A DNA stretch of 64,000 nucleotides from JAJRXR01 sp041402005 (GTDB lineage: Bacteria; Planctomycetota; Phycisphaerae; Phycisphaerales; UBA1924), in contig JAWKTB010000007.1 in the NCBI GenBank assembly GCA_041402005.1, positions 124,001 through 188,000 of the forward strand. Reading direction: 5' to 3'. The notes under the pieces were generated by a model. That model made no database searches. It saw only the letters and a program-made list of their open reading frames with translations, and had not been told where the DNA came from. Positions 17,167 to 24,982 of the stretch are shown here, in pieces (position 1 is the stretch's first letter; each line of letters opens with the position of its first letter). Both the position numbers and the translations under genes were made by a program.

Positions 17167-18630
17167 ATGAACGCGCCGACTGCTGCCGTGCGTGCGATCG
17201 CCGCCGCGATCGTCTTGCTTGTCACCGCCCCCCTTGCCCTGGCGGCGCCGGAGGTCTGGTCGGGTGAACTGGTGACGCCATCGGCGAAGCTGGTCATCAC
17301 GATCCACCTCGAGCAGGACGGGGACGCGTGGACCGGAACCGGCGATGTGCTCGCCCAGGGCCTCTCCGGCGCGCCGCTGGCCGACATCGAAGTGTCCGAC
17401 GGGCACATGAAGTTCCGGATGACCCTGCCCGGGGCGACGGTGGCCCAGCAACCGATCTTTGATTTGACGCGCGACGGCGACACCGCGACCGGGACGATGT
17501 CGCAGGGCGGGGCGACGCTCCCGATCACGATGAAGCGTGTGAGCGAGGAGGAACTTGCGGCGGCGGCCGCCGAGCGCCGACCACAAACGCCAAGGCCGCC
17601 CTTCCCCTACCGGACGATGGACGTGCGCGTGCCCTCGCCGTCGGCGGACGCGCCGACGCACGAGCTGGCGGGGACGTTGACGCTGCCCGACCCGGATGAG
17701 TTCGGGCCCGGGCCCTACCCGTGCGTCGTGACGATCTCGGGGACGGGGCCTCAAGACCGGGACGAGACGATCTTCGAGCACAAGCCGTTCCTGGTGATCG
17801 CGGACCACCTGGCCAGGCGTGGCGTGGCGTCACTGCGATGCGACGACCGGGGCGTGGGGGCGTCGGGGGGCGACTACCGCGCCGCGGGGTGCACGGACTT
17901 CGCCGCCGACGCCCGGGCGCAGGTCGAGTACCTGCTCACGCGCGACGAGATCGATCACGACCGGATCGGGCTGATCGGGCACTCGGAGGGTGGGCTGACG
18001 GCGCCGATGGTGGCGGCGGGCAACGAGCACGTCGCCTTCGTCGTCTTGCTCGCCGGCATGAGCGTCCGAGGGGACGAGATCCTCACGAGCCAGTCGGCGG
18101 CGATGTTCAAGCTGCAGAGCCTGCCCGAGAGCTTCATCACGGAGTCGAACGAGCTGCGCCAGTCGATGCTCGACGCGATCCGCGAGGGGCTCGACGACGA
18201 GGTGAAGCTCGACCGGATGCGGGCGCTCGTGCAGCACGACACGATGGGCATGGCGACGCCCGAGCAGGTCGAACGCCAGGCCAGGCTCGTGCTCGCGCAG
18301 TTCGACAACAAGTGGGGGCGAGAGCTGGTCACGCTCGACGCGAGGGACTACCTCTCGAAGATGACGCAGCCGGTGCTCGCGCTCAACGGGTCGCTCGACA
18401 CGCAGGTGCTGCCCGAGCTGAACCTGGGCGCGGTGCGCGAGGCGCTGGCGAAGGCGGGCAACACCGACGTGACGGCGATCGAGCTGCCCGGGCTCAATCA
18501 TCTGTTTCAGCACGCGAGCAACGGGTCGATGGGCGAGTACGCCGAGATCAAGGAGACCTTCGACCCCGAGGCCCTGAAGATGATCGGGGACTGGGTCGTG
18601 GAGCGGTTCGTCGAGCCGGCGGGGGGCTAG
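17167..18630 (+). CDS. Secreted alpha/beta-hydrolase (acyl/peptidyl hydrolase type)
   Basis: A 487-residue exported hydrolase. The signal peptide runs to about residue 27 (LALAAPEVW). Residues 30-125 form a lipocalin-like beta domain of the kind often found N-terminal in planctomycete and Bacteroidetes hydrolases. The catalytic domain has an ISGTGPQDRD oxyanion strand, the nucleophile elbow GHSEGG, the acid in LNGSLDTQV and the catalytic His in GLNHLFQ. CDDRGVGASGG is typical of the BAAT/S9-like hydrolase group. It follows the metal ATPase with a 60-bp gap, and its stop overlaps the convergent zinc-ribbon gene. The substrate is unknown. Confidence 0.85.
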   Translation: MNAPTAAVRAIAAAIVLLVTAPLALAAPEVWSGELVTPSAKLVITIHLEQDGDAWTGTGDVLAQGLSGAPLADIEVSDGHMKFRMTLPGATVAQQPIFDLTRDGDTATGTMSQGGATLPITMKRVSEEELAAAAAERRPQTPRPPFPYRTMDVRVPSPSADAPTHELAGTLTLPDPDEFGPGPYPCVVTISGTGPQDRDETIFEHKPFLVIADHLARRGVASLRCDDRGVGASGGDYRAAGCTDFAADARAQVEYLLTRDEIDHDRIGLIGHSEGGLTAPMVAAGNEHVAFVVLLAGMSVRGDEILTSQSAAMFKLQSLPESFITESNELRQSMLDAIREGLDDEVKLDRMRALVQHDTMGMATPEQVERQARLVLAQFDNKWGRELVTLDARDYLSKMTQPVLALNGSLDTQVLPELNLGAVREALAKAGNTDVTAIELPGLNHLFQHASNGSMGEYAEIKETFDPEALKMIGDWVVERFVEPAGG

Positions 18631-18968
18631 CGTCTCGATCGCACCGCGCCGTAGATCGCGGCGGCGAAGATGGTCCACGCGAGCGTCGCGACGATGAACG
18701 CGGCTCTCGAGCCGACGAGGACGATACCCGCCGCGCCCAGGATGGCGAGTGGCGCCACGAGCAGCGCCACGAACCACCACGCCGACCGCATCAGGATGTC
18801 GAACGCCCCGAGCTTGGCGCGGCGGACACTCTGTGTATCGAGCGTCTCGATCGTGTCGCACCCGCACTCGGGGCAGACCTTCGAGGCCGCCCCCGAAAGC
18901 CGGTACCCGCAGCGCGGGCAGTCGTAGGGCATGCCGGGGATGTACCGGGTCCGTGGCGGGGTCGGCAC
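18627..18968 (-). CDS. Small zinc-ribbon protein with two TM helices
   Basis: A 113-residue protein with an N-terminal zinc ribbon (CPRCGYRL at about 17-24, CPECGC at about 32-37), a linker, and two hydrophobic helices (FVALLVAPLAILGAAGIVL and AAFIVATLAWTIFAAAIYG). It resembles the 105-residue protein at 52382-52699 in architecture. The function is unknown; a membrane-tethered scaffold or sensor is possible. The GTG start follows the mgtE stop by 9 nt without a ribosome binding site. A TAGCAT hexamer whose first three bases are the mgtE stop codon precedes it. A later ATG (MPYDCPRCG) could also be the start. Confidence 0.75.
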   Translation of the reverse strand: MPTPPRTRYIPGMPYDCPRCGYRLSGAASKVCPECGCDTIETLDTQSVRRAKLGAFDILMRSAWWFVALLVAPLAILGAAGIVLVGSRAAFIVATLAWTIFAAAIYGAVRSRR

Positions 18969-18977
18969 GACGGGATG

Positions 18978-20366
18978 CTACAGCAGCGTGCCCTTGAGCA
19001 GCGCCAGCGCGACCAGGAAGTAGATCGTTAGCCCGCTGACGTCCATGAGCGTCGCGATCAGGGGCGTGCTGGAGGTCGCGGGGTCCGCGCCCAGGGCGCG
19101 GAGCAGGATCGGGAGCAGCGACCCGACCAGCGTCGCCCAGGTCACGATCGTGATGACCGAGACGCCGACGGTCAGGCCGACGAGCCAGGCGAGCTGCGTG
19201 TCGACGGCGCCGAGGAGGTTCATCACGTTGACGGTCGCGAACGCGAGGATGCCGAGCAGGACGCCCAGCCCGACACCGGTCGCCAGCTCCTTGCGTGCGA
19301 CCTGCCACCAGTCGGCGGTGCGGACCTCGCCCAGGGAGAGGGCGCGGACGAGCATGGTGGCGGCCTGGGAGCCGGTGTTCCCGCCGCACGAGATCACGAG
19401 GGGAATGAACGAGGCGAGGACGACGGCCTTGGCGAGCTGGCTCTCGAAGAGGCTCATGACCATGATGGTGTTGGCCTGCATGACGAAGAGGAGGGCAAGC
19501 CAGACGCCGCGCTTGCGGATCATGTCGCGCAGGCTGGAGGTCATGTACGGCTCGTCGAGGGCCTCCATGCCGCCGAGCATCTGGATGTCCTCGGTGACCT
19601 CTTCTTCCGCGACGTCGGCGACGTCGTCGAAGGTGACGATGCCCAGGAGCAGTCCCCGCGAGTCCACGACGGGCAGGGCCATCCGGTCGTAGCGTCCCAT
19701 CGCGCGGACCGCCTCCTCGCGGTCGTCGGTCGCTTTGAGCGCGACGAAGTCGTTGTCCATGATCGACTCGACCGTCGCCTCGGGCTCGGCGAGCAGGATC
19801 TGGCGGATCCGCAGGTCGTCGAGCAGTTTCTTGTCCTGGTCGACGACGTAGATCCAGTTGACGGTCTCGGCGTCACGCCCGTAATGGCGGATGTGCTCGA
19901 GCGCCTTGGCGACCGTCCACTCCGGGCGCACGCGCACGTAGTCCGGCGTCATGAGGCGCCCGACCGACTCCTCCTCGTAGCCCAGGATCGCCTGCGTGAC
20001 CTTGCGCGTCTCGGGGCTCAGCGAGGCGATGATCCGCTCGGCGACCTCGACGGGGAGCTCTTCCAGCAGCCTTGCCCGGTCGTCGGGCTCGAGCGATTCG
20101 ATGAGGCGGATCGAGCGCGAGTCGCCGAACTCCTTGATCAGCGCCTCCTGCGTCTCGGGGGGCAGGTGGGCGAAGACCTCGCTGGACTCGTCGCGGGGCA
20201 GGACGCGGAAGGCGACCGCGGCGTCGGGCGCCTCGAGCGTCTCCAGGATCTCAGCCACGTCGGGGGGTTCGAGCTTCTCGAGCGTCTCCCGCAACTCACG
20301 CAGGCGACCCGCCGCGATCAACTCGCGGACGTCCGGGGCCAGGAGTTCGGAGGTCGGGCTGTGCAT
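18978..20366 (-). CDS. mgtE: Magnesium transporter MgtE
   Basis: An Mg2+ channel/transporter of 462 residues. The N-terminal MgtE superhelical domain (LRETLEKLEPPDVAEILETL) is followed by two CBS domains (MTPDYVRVRPEWTVAKALEHI and IMDNDFVALKATDDREEAVRA) and five C-terminal membrane helices carrying the family pore signature (VISCGGNTGSQAATMLVRAL). CBS-bound Mg2+ closes the channel in characterised homologues. The ATG at 20366 is preferred: a TACCCT hexamer lies 8 nt upstream and no ribosome binding site is present. An upstream start at 20399 in the same frame would add 11 residues. Confidence 0.93.
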   Translation of the reverse strand: MHSPTSELLAPDVRELIAAGRLRELRETLEKLEPPDVAEILETLEAPDAAVAFRVLPRDESSEVFAHLPPETQEALIKEFGDSRSIRLIESLEPDDRARLLEELPVEVAERIIASLSPETRKVTQAILGYEEESVGRLMTPDYVRVRPEWTVAKALEHIRHYGRDAETVNWIYVVDQDKKLLDDLRIRQILLAEPEATVESIMDNDFVALKATDDREEAVRAMGRYDRMALPVVDSRGLLLGIVTFDDVADVAEEEVTEDIQMLGGMEALDEPYMTSSLRDMIRKRGVWLALLFVMQANTIMVMSLFESQLAKAVVLASFIPLVISCGGNTGSQAATMLVRALSLGEVRTADWWQVARKELATGVGLGVLLGILAFATVNVMNLLGAVDTQLAWLVGLTVGVSVITIVTWATLVGSLLPILLRALGADPATSSTPLIATLMDVSGLTIYFLVALALLKGTLL

Positions 20367-20374
20367 TGAGGATG

Positions 20375-20380
20375 AGGGTA
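20375..20380 (-). promoter_or_regulatory. Putative -10 hexamer of mgtE (leaderless)
   Basis: TACCCT on the minus strand ends 8 nt before the preferred ATG. There is no Shine-Dalgarno sequence in between. Confidence 0.4.
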
Positions 20381-20443
20381 CGCCAACGCCATCGCCCACC
20401 CCCGACCCGGTATCCTCGAACCGGACCCGGAGGCCAAAGCGTG

Positions 20444-21562
20444 ATGCGTCGGTTCCTCGCCCTGCTCTCGGCCGTTCTTGTGCCCGCCGTCGCGGCTCCC
20501 GCCCGCGCCGAAGACGGGAACGAGCCCCTCCGCCTCGCGGTCATTGGCCTCGTGCATGGGCACGTCGAGGGCGTCCTGTGGCGGGCGCGGGAGCGCGGCG
20601 ACGTCGCGATCGTCGGCGTCTGGGAGCCCAGCCGCGAGCTGTTCGACAAGATGGCCGCCAAGCACGGGCTCGACCCCTCGCTCTACTACGACGACCTCGG
20701 CGCGATGCTCGACGCGACCATGCCCGAGGCCGTCAGCGTGATGACCTCGACCAAGGACCACCTGATGGCGGTCGAGGCGTGTGCGCCCCGGGGCGTGACG
20801 GTGATGGTGGAGAAGCCCCTGGCGACGACGGTCGAGGACGCGCGGGCGATGGCGGCGCTCGCCAAGGAGCATGGCACGCTCGTGCTGACCAACTACGAGA
20901 CGTCGTGGTACGCCTCGGTCCGCGAGGCGTACCGCCTGACGCGCGAGGGCGCGTGGGCGACGCCGATCCGTCGGGCGGTCTTCCGCCACGGGCACAAGGG
21001 GCCCCGCGAGATCGGGTGCTCCGAGGAGTTTTTGGCGTGGCTGTGCGACCCTGTCGAGGACGGCGGCGGGGCCCTCTTCGACTTCGGGTGCTACGGGGCG
21101 GACCTGATGACGTGGCTGATGGGCGGCGCCCGCCCCGAGTCGGTCATGGCGACCACGCGCCAACTCAAGCCGGACATCTATCCGAACGTGGATGACGACG
21201 CGACGATCGTGCTGACGTACCCGGAGTCGATCGGGGGAGCGGTCGGCGTGGTGCAGGCGTCGTGGGCCTGGACGCACGACAACAAGGACATGGACGTGTA
21301 CACGGACCGGGCGTCGATCCACTGCCGCAAGTGGGGGGACCTGACGATCCGACGCCCGGACGCCGAGGCGGAGCGCGTGGAGCTGGACCCGCTGCCCTTC
21401 CCTTACGCGAGCGAGTGGACGATGCTGCGGGCGATCGTGCGGGGGCAGGCCGAGCCCGACGCCTTGATGTCGCTGGAGACGAACCTGATCGTGGTGGAGA
21501 TCCTGGACGCGGCGAGGGAGTCGGCGCGGACGGGCAAGGCGGTCCGGTTAGGAGACGAGTGA
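20444..21562 (+). CDS. Exported Gfo/Idh/MocA-family oxidoreductase
   Basis: A 372-residue NAD(P)-dependent oxidoreductase. An N-terminal export signal (MRRFLALLSAVLVPAVAAPA) precedes the Rossmann strand LRLAVIGLVHGHV, in which the usual GxGxxG is altered to GLVHGH. VMVEKPLATTVEDA is the conserved EKP motif of the family, and GGGALFDFGCYGADLMTWL matches the C-terminal fold. The RR-F-L signal lacks the usual spacing of a Tat motif, so Sec export is possible. GGAGG-like bases precede either an ATG (used here) or a GTG three bases earlier. The 3' end overlaps the convergent PIG-L gene by 15 bp. Sugar or cyclitol oxidation is likely; the substrate is unknown. Confidence 0.85.
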   Translation: MRRFLALLSAVLVPAVAAPARAEDGNEPLRLAVIGLVHGHVEGVLWRARERGDVAIVGVWEPSRELFDKMAAKHGLDPSLYYDDLGAMLDATMPEAVSVMTSTKDHLMAVEACAPRGVTVMVEKPLATTVEDARAMAALAKEHGTLVLTNYETSWYASVREAYRLTREGAWATPIRRAVFRHGHKGPREIGCSEEFLAWLCDPVEDGGGALFDFGCYGADLMTWLMGGARPESVMATTRQLKPDIYPNVDDDATIVLTYPESIGGAVGVVQASWAWTHDNKDMDVYTDRASIHCRKWGDLTIRRPDAEAERVELDPLPFPYASEWTMLRAIVRGQAEPDALMSLETNLIVVEILDAARESARTGKAVRLGDE

Positions 21563-22300
21563 GTCCAGCGACGTGAGCCCCACCGGCTCCTTCGTGAAGA
21601 ACGCCTCGCCCGCGTCGGTCCCGATCCGAGAGCCGAAGTAGCGGGCCGCCGCCTCGACCCACTCGACGACGCGCCGGTTCTTCTCGGGCAGCACGAACTG
21701 CGTGTGGTACGCCCTGATCGAGTCGATCTTGGCCTCCATCTGCCCGGTCGCGTCGAGGATGAAGCTCGGGTTGGCGACCCAGCGCAGGTGCGTCGCGTAG
21801 TAGTAGAACAGCCACTTGGGATAGATCGGGTCGCCGACAGGCATCGTCTGTCCGGTCCATCCGTCCGTCGGGGTGGGCATGTCGATCTTGGTGAGCTTGG
21901 CGTCGAAGCGGGCGTCCTCGACGATCCGCGTGATCGCCCGGTGGTCGGGGTGGGCGTCCTCGAAGAAGGGCGTGAAGATGACGTCGGCCTGCCAGGCGCG
22001 GATGACGCCCGCGACGGCGTGACGCGCCGCGATCGTGTGCTCGACCCTCCGGTTGGGCAGGCCCAGCAGCAGGCGCTTGACGGGCTTGGCGCCCGGTTGC
22101 TTGGCGGGATCGGGCGAGAGGATGTCCGTCGCAGCCTTGGCCTCTTTCGCCCGCGTGTCGTGATCGCCGTGGGGCGTGGGCTCGCCGTCGGTCGCGTCGA
22201 GGAGCAGGACGTCGTGCCCCTGGAGGGCGAATCGGGCGATCGAGGCGCCCATGCCGAGCTCTTGGTCGTCGGGGTGCGGGCCGACGACGAGGATGCGCAT
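21548..22300 (-). CDS. PIG-L family N-acetylglucosaminyl deacetylase (LmbE-like)
   Basis: A 250-residue zinc-dependent deacetylase. The N-terminus MRILVVGPHPDDQELGMG carries the HPDD zinc motif, and AHPDHRAITRIV supplies the third ligand. The length and the FTPFFEDAHPDH block fit the LmbE/PIG-L family, whose members deacetylate GlcNAc-inositol, GlcNAc-malate or related glycans. With a possible BshC-like protein at 39463-40839, a bacillithiol-type role might be imagined, but no BshA glycosyltransferase is present here and the link is weak. The ATG at 22300 matches the family start; a repeat element lies immediately upstream. Confidence 0.87.
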   Translation of the reverse strand: MRILVVGPHPDDQELGMGASIARFALQGHDVLLLDATDGEPTPHGDHDTRAKEAKAATDILSPDPAKQPGAKPVKRLLLGLPNRRVEHTIAARHAVAGVIRAWQADVIFTPFFEDAHPDHRAITRIVEDARFDAKLTKIDMPTPTDGWTGQTMPVGDPIYPKWLFYYYATHLRWVANPSFILDATGQMEAKIDSIRAYHTQFVLPEKNRRVVEWVEAAARYFGSRIGTDAGEAFFTKEPVGLTSLDSLVS

Positions 22301-22309
22301 GTCGAAGAC

Positions 22310-22424
22310 CTCAGAGACGAAGACCACACAGACGGAGAGACCAGAGACGGAGAGACGAAGTGTAGGACGAGGCTCTCGGCGCACTCCGTCTCTTCGTCTC
22401 TCAGTCTCTTCGTCTCTTCCCCTT
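22310..22424. repeat. Intergenic inverted repeat of GAGACGAAG/CTTCGTCTC units
   Basis: The left arm (22310-22360) consists of degenerate GAGACGAAG and GACGGAGAGA units. The right arm (22384-22420) consists of CCGTCTCTTCGTCTCT units in inverse orientation, so the RNA could fold into a long imperfect hairpin. The right arm resembles the right arm of the element inside the dihydrouridine synthase gene (23441-23480). The element fills the gap between the PIG-L and lipoprotein genes. Confidence 0.7.
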
Positions 22425-22885
22425 TAGTTCATCTCGTTCTTGACGACGACGAAGCCGTAGAGCTTCCCGCCCGCCTCGTCGCCCGGCTGGAGCTCGACGA
22501 GGACGACCTGGTCGGGCTCCTGGGTGGCGAAGAAGCCGCCGGCCCGGAACGCGTCCTGGTACTGGTCCCGGAAGTCGTACAGGTTCAGGGTGATCGTCTC
22601 GCCCGGGGCAAAGGCGTCGATCGGGCGGCTGAAGCGCTGGTTGACCCAGAGCGTCGACGGGCCGAACGCGTGGGCGGTCGTGTTGGTCATCTTCAGCTTC
22701 GTCCCCTCGCGGAAGACCTGGACGTCGAGCATGTCCTGTCGCTCGGCGTCGAAGGGATACGGCCTCGCATAGTCCACGTCCGAGCGGGAGAAGGCGGAGC
22801 AGGCGGCGAGCGTCGGGACGAGCGCGAGCATGAGCCCCGCGCCCCCGACGCGCACGATTCTGTGAGTTCTGGTTCGGATGGTCAC
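22424..22885 (-). CDS. Putative lipoprotein of unknown function
   Basis: A 153-residue protein with a signal peptide and lipobox (LVPTLAAC, acylated Cys near residue 29). The mature part is a compact beta-rich domain with MTNTTAHAFGPSTLWVN and TITLNLYDFRDQY, resembling an immunoglobulin-like fold. No catalytic motif is visible. The start is GTG with GGAGG seven nt upstream. The gene is divergent from the dihydrouridine synthase gene with only 17 bp between the starts, so the two promoters must overlap. Its stop codon abuts the inverted repeat at 22310-22424. Confidence 0.72.
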   Translation of the reverse strand: MTIRTRTHRIVRVGGAGLMLALVPTLAACSAFSRSDVDYARPYPFDAERQDMLDVQVFREGTKLKMTNTTAHAFGPSTLWVNQRFSRPIDAFAPGETITLNLYDFRDQYQDAFRAGGFFATQEPDQVVLVELQPGDEAGGKLYGFVVVKNEMN

Positions 22886-22889
22886 GCCC

Positions 22890-22895
22890 TATCCT
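22890..22895 (+). promoter_or_regulatory. Putative -10 hexamer of the dihydrouridine synthase gene (leaderless)
   Basis: TATCCT ends 7 nt before the ATG at 22903. This would place transcription initiation on the start codon itself. Confidence 0.5.
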
Positions 22896-22902
22896 CCCAC
22901 GC

Positions 22903-24303
22903 ATGGGCTGCGACGGCAACAACGCCACCCCGCCCAGCCCCGCGATCGCCCCCGGGGCGGGCGAGATCGACCCGCGCCGGGTCGCCCAGTCGCTCGTCGA
23001 GCGCTTCGGCGAGGGCGGGATGGACCCCAGGGTCCGGGCGGTCGTGCCCGATTTCGACGCGCCCTTTTTTCAGGCCGGCCTCGCCGGGTACTCCGACGCC
23101 GCCATGCGGATCATCGCAAGGCGTCACGGCGCCCCCTACTGCGTGACCGAGGCCCTCCTGGACCGAACGCTGCTGGCCGGTGGGCGGGGCTTCGCCAAGG
23201 CCGACCTGGGCGAGATCGAGGACAACATCCCCGGGGGCGGGGAGGACCACCCACTCGCGGGCCAGATCATGGGCTCGGAGCCTTCGGAGATGGCGGCGGC
23301 GGCGATCAAGATGGTCGAGCAGGCGGCGAGGAGAGAGAAGGAGTACCGGGGGCTGGCGGAGGGTGGGAGCGACGTGGCGACGAAGCGACGAAGCGACGAA
23401 GGTGCGGGGGCAAGCCCGGGCGAGTCAGCCCGACGCAATCCCTCCGTCGCTCCGTCTCTCCGTCGCTTCGTCGCTTCCTCACCCGCCTTCGCCGCCATCG
23501 ACGTCAACCTCGCCTGCCCGGTCAAGAAGATCGCCAAGAAGGCGCGGGGCGGGCACTGGCTGAGTGAGCCGGCGGGGGCGGTCCGGATCCTCGAGGCGGT
23601 GCGCGAGGCGGTGCCAAAGGAGATCGCCGTCACGGTCAAGATGCGCCGGGCGTTCGACGAGACCGACCAGATGCGTGAGAACTTCCTCCGTCTCTTCGAC
23701 GCGGCGTACGACATCGGGTGCGCCTGGGTGACCGTCCACGGGCGCACCGTCACCCAGAAGTACATCGGCCCCAGCCGGTGGGACCCGATCCGCGAGCTGG
23801 TCCATCGCAACCCCGAGCGCGTCATCTTCGGCTCGGGCGACGTGTGGCGCGTCGAGGACATCTTCCGCATGCTCGCCTACTGCTCTTCTGATTCACGGAG
23901 GGGTGGGCTTCCAGCCCACCCGTCTCGTGATGCTCCCCGCCTCGCCGGCGTCTCGGTCGCGCGGGGGTGCATCGGCAACCCCTGGATCTTCCGCCAGGCG
24001 CGGGAGATCCTCGCCGGTCGCGAGACCCAGGCGCCGACGCTCATCGAGCAGCGAGAGACGCTCCTGCAGCACTTCCAGCTCGCGATGGACGTCAACCGCC
24101 TGTGGGTTCGGGGCGACGACGAGGCGCGCGAGGTGCGGGCCGAGCAGCACACGGCGAGGACGATGCGCAAGTTCGCGATCCGCTTCGCCGAGCATCACCC
24201 GGACGGGGAAGCGGTCCGCAAGCGGTTCATCGCGTGCCGGTCCCTTGAGGAGTGGCGGGGCGTGCTCGACGAGCATTACGCCGCGGAAGCGATGGCGCGA
24301 TGA
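22903..24303 (+). CDS. tRNA-dihydrouridine synthase carrying two in-frame palindromic insertions
   Basis: An FMN-dependent enzyme that reduces uridines in tRNA D-loops (466 aa; DusB-like proteins are usually about 330-350). The opening block is APFFQAGLAGYSDAAMR, the catalytic Cys205 sits in DVNLACPVKKI, and KMRRAFDET, GCAWVTVHGRTVTQKY and VARGCIGNPWIF are conserved Dus blocks. Two foreign segments interrupt it in frame: residues about 157-193, from a roughly 110-nt inverted repeat between the IMGSEPSEMAAAAI helix and the active-site strand, and residues about 328-345, from a 38-nt nested palindrome before GVSVARG. The rest is intact, so the enzyme may still work. The stop overlaps the next gene (ATGA). 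Confidence 0.88.
   Translation: MGCDGNNATPPSPAIAPGAGEIDPRRVAQSLVERFGEGGMDPRVRAVVPDFDAPFFQAGLAGYSDAAMRIIARRHGAPYCVTEALLDRTLLAGGRGFAKADLGEIEDNIPGGGEDHPLAGQIMGSEPSEMAAAAIKMVEQAARREKEYRGLAEGGSDVATKRRSDEGAGASPGESARRNPSVAPSLRRFVASSPAFAAIDVNLACPVKKIAKKARGGHWLSEPAGAVRILEAVREAVPKEIAVTVKMRRAFDETDQMRENFLRLFDAAYDIGCAWVTVHGRTVTQKYIGPSRWDPIRELVHRNPERVIFGSGDVWRVEDIFRMLAYCSSDSRRGGLPAHPSRDAPRLAGVSVARGCIGNPWIFRQAREILAGRETQAPTLIEQRETLLQHFQLAMDVNRLWVRGDDEAREVRAEQHTARTMRKFAIRFAEHHPDGEAVRKRFIACRSLEEWRGVLDEHYAAEAMAR
23371..23480. repeat. Palindromic element inserted in frame in the dihydrouridine synthase gene
   Basis: The left arm (23371-23402) has GACGAAGC units and the right arm (23441-23480) has CCGTCGCTTCGTCGCTTC units in inverse orientation, with a roughly 38-nt spacer. 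It encodes the Arg/Ser/Ala-rich residues about 157-193, which have no counterpart in Dus proteins. The right arm matches the unit type of the element at 22384-22420. Confidence 0.75.
23893..23930. repeat. Nested hairpin element inserted in frame in the dihydrouridine synthase gene
   Basis: Outer arms TCACG (23893-23897) and CGTGA (23926-23930) enclose the stem GGGTGGGCT (23901-23909) and AGCCCACCC (23913-23921) with a TCC loop. It lies between the conserved FRMLAY and GVSVARGCIGNPW blocks of the protein. Confidence 0.75.
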
Positions 24304-24905
24304 CCGACCACAAATACGAGTCCGGCCTGGGCGGCGACCTCCTCTCGACCTGGCGCTCGATCTTCGAGCGCCAGCAGGCCTTCGGCGAGCACGCGTTCAG
24401 CCAGCTCGACGATGAGGGCTTTTTCCGCGTCCTCGTCCCGGGCCTCAACTCCGTCGGCGTCGTCGCCCGGCACATGGGCGCCAACATGCTCAGCCGCTGG
24501 ACCGACTTCCTCACGACCGACGGCGAGAAGGCGACCCGCGACCGGGACGCCGAGCTGGCGGCGTTCCCGGAGTCGATGACGCCCGAGCAGCGCCACGCCG
24601 CCCGCGCCCAGGTGATGGACGTCTGGGTCCGCGGCTGGGGCACACTGTTCGGAACGCTCGACGCGCTGAGCGAGGCGGACCTCTCGCGGACGGTCACGAT
24701 CCGGGGCGCCGCGCACGCCGTCCACGCGGCGATCGCGAGACAGCTCGACCATTACGCCTTCCACGTCGGGCAGATCAATCTGCTCGCGCGTCAGATCGTC
24801 GGCACGGACCGGTGGAAGTGGTTCACCCTCCCGCCGGGGGGGACGCGAGAGTTCAACGAGCGGATGCGCCGCACGCACGCCCCCGGAGCGCCCGGGAATG
24901 GATAG
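24300..24905 (+). CDS. DinB-like four-helix protein (DUF1572 type)
   Basis: A 201-residue member of the DinB/YfiT-like four-helix-bundle superfamily. NSVGVVARHMGANMLSRWTDFL contains one metal-binding His, and the C-terminal HAAIARQLDHYAFHVGQI helix carries the paired His residues. LPPGGTREFNERM closes the fold as in DUF1572 proteins. Characterised relatives are thiol-dependent S-transferases or metal-binding enzymes; the reaction here is unknown. The ATG overlaps the dihydrouridine synthase stop (ATGA), so the genes are translationally coupled. The stop codon lies at the edge of a 23-nt inverted repeat. Confidence 0.82.
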   Translation: MTDHKYESGLGGDLLSTWRSIFERQQAFGEHAFSQLDDEGFFRVLVPGLNSVGVVARHMGANMLSRWTDFLTTDGEKATRDRDAELAAFPESMTPEQRHAARAQVMDVWVRGWGTLFGTLDALSEADLSRTVTIRGAAHAVHAAIARQLDHYAFHVGQINLLARQIVGTDRWKWFTLPPGGTREFNERMRRTHAPGAPGNG

Positions 24906-24982
24906 CCCGGAGCGTCAGCGACGGGTTTGTTCATGGCGGGCATTTACGTCACATGATTGACCCGTCGCTCACGCTCCGGGCT
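24904..24982. repeat. Long inverted repeat, REP-like, two 23-nt arms
   Basis: The left arm 24904-24926 and right arm 24960-24982 are complementary except at one position, with a 33-nt loop. The arm begins AGCCCGGAGCGT and ends AGCGACGGGT. The element contributes the stop region of the DinB-like gene and the last codons of the convergent DMT-type gene, and may act as a bidirectional terminator. Confidence 0.85.
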
